A stretch of 5,409 nt of DNA from Oscillospiraceae bacterium (GTDB lineage: Bacteria > Bacillota > Clostridia > Oscillospirales > Ruminococcaceae), in the NCBI GenBank assembly GCA_029062865.1, contig JAIDPG010000014.1:1-5409 (forward strand), given 5' to 3'. Positions 5,378 through 5,409 of this stretch are shown here, piece after piece; the first letter of the stretch is position 1, and every line of letters starts with the position of its first letter. Both the position numbers and the translations under genes were made by a program. A model generated the notes under the pieces. That model was not told the origin of the DNA and searched no databases. It saw only the letters and a list, made by a program, of their open reading frames with translations.

Positions 5378-5409
5378 ATGGAAATTGTAAAATGTTGCGG
5401 CTTCGGGAT
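5378..5409 (+). CDS. spoIIIAD: stage III sporulation protein AD, N-terminal fragment
   Basis: Only ten codons are in the window, reading MEIVKCCGFG; the gene runs off the right edge. The call rests on the fixed order spoIIIAA-AB-AC-AD, on the Met-Glu-Ile start followed by Gly at a spacing like that of SpoIIIAD, and on a ribosome site (GGTGAT) that includes the spoIIIAC stop 4 bp upstream. SpoIIIAD is a multi-pass membrane subunit of the channel. The short fragment itself is not diagnostic. Confidence 0.75.
   Translation, partial: MEIVKCCGFG

Noticed and set aside
1..5409. CRISPR arrays, tRNA or rRNA genes, insertion sequences, attachment sites or defence systems
   Set aside because: No spaced direct repeats, cloverleaf-like sequence, transposase or integrase coding, or terminal inverted repeats were seen. 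A WYL protein alone is not evidence for a defence locus.

Overview
The window looks like chromosomal DNA from an endospore-forming member of the Clostridia. It carries the first genes of the spoIIIA operon beside two predicted spore-peptidoglycan genes, with strong AGGAGG-type ribosome binding sites and a consensus sigma-A promoter. Moderate-to-high GC and the gene mix would fit an Oscillospirales/Ruminococcaceae-like gut lineage, but that placement is inference.

Layout. (1) Bases 3-615, plus strand: the last 36 codons of an ECF-type sigma factor overlap by 8 bp a single-pass membrane protein in the position of its anti-sigma factor. A rho-independent terminator closes this unit. (2) Bases 676-1792, plus strand: a perfect consensus sigma-A promoter, whose -35 box runs into the preceding terminator's T-tract, drives a monocistronic WYL-domain transcription regulator. 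A strong hairpin lies at the predicted transcript start. The gene ends at a hairpin that can also terminate the convergent minus-strand unit. (3) Bases 1833-3650, minus strand: a two-gene unit read from a papain/NlpC-like Amidase_6 protein into a two-LysM plus GH18 protein of SleL/YaaH type. Neither has a signal peptide. (4) Bases 3838-5409, plus strand: spoIIIAA, spoIIIAB, spoIIIAC and the first codons of spoIIIAD, tightly packed with overlapping or nearly touching stop, Shine-Dalgarno and start signals.

How they fit together. SpoIIIA proteins are made in the mother cell under sigma-E and form the channel (with SpoIIQ from the forespore) needed for late forespore gene expression. SleL/YaaH proteins are also mother-cell products, deposited on the spore and acting on cortex fragments at germination. 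The divergent pair (amidase plus GH18) is therefore plausibly co-timed with spoIIIA from the 187-bp divergent region, where -10-like CATA elements occur on both strands. The sigma/anti-sigma pair and the WYL regulator show no evident functional tie to sporulation.

No clearly novel system is visible. The most interesting points are the hairpin at the WYL promoter start site, the signal-peptide-less cell-wall hydrolase pair next to spoIIIA, and an atypical Walker A loop in SpoIIIAA.
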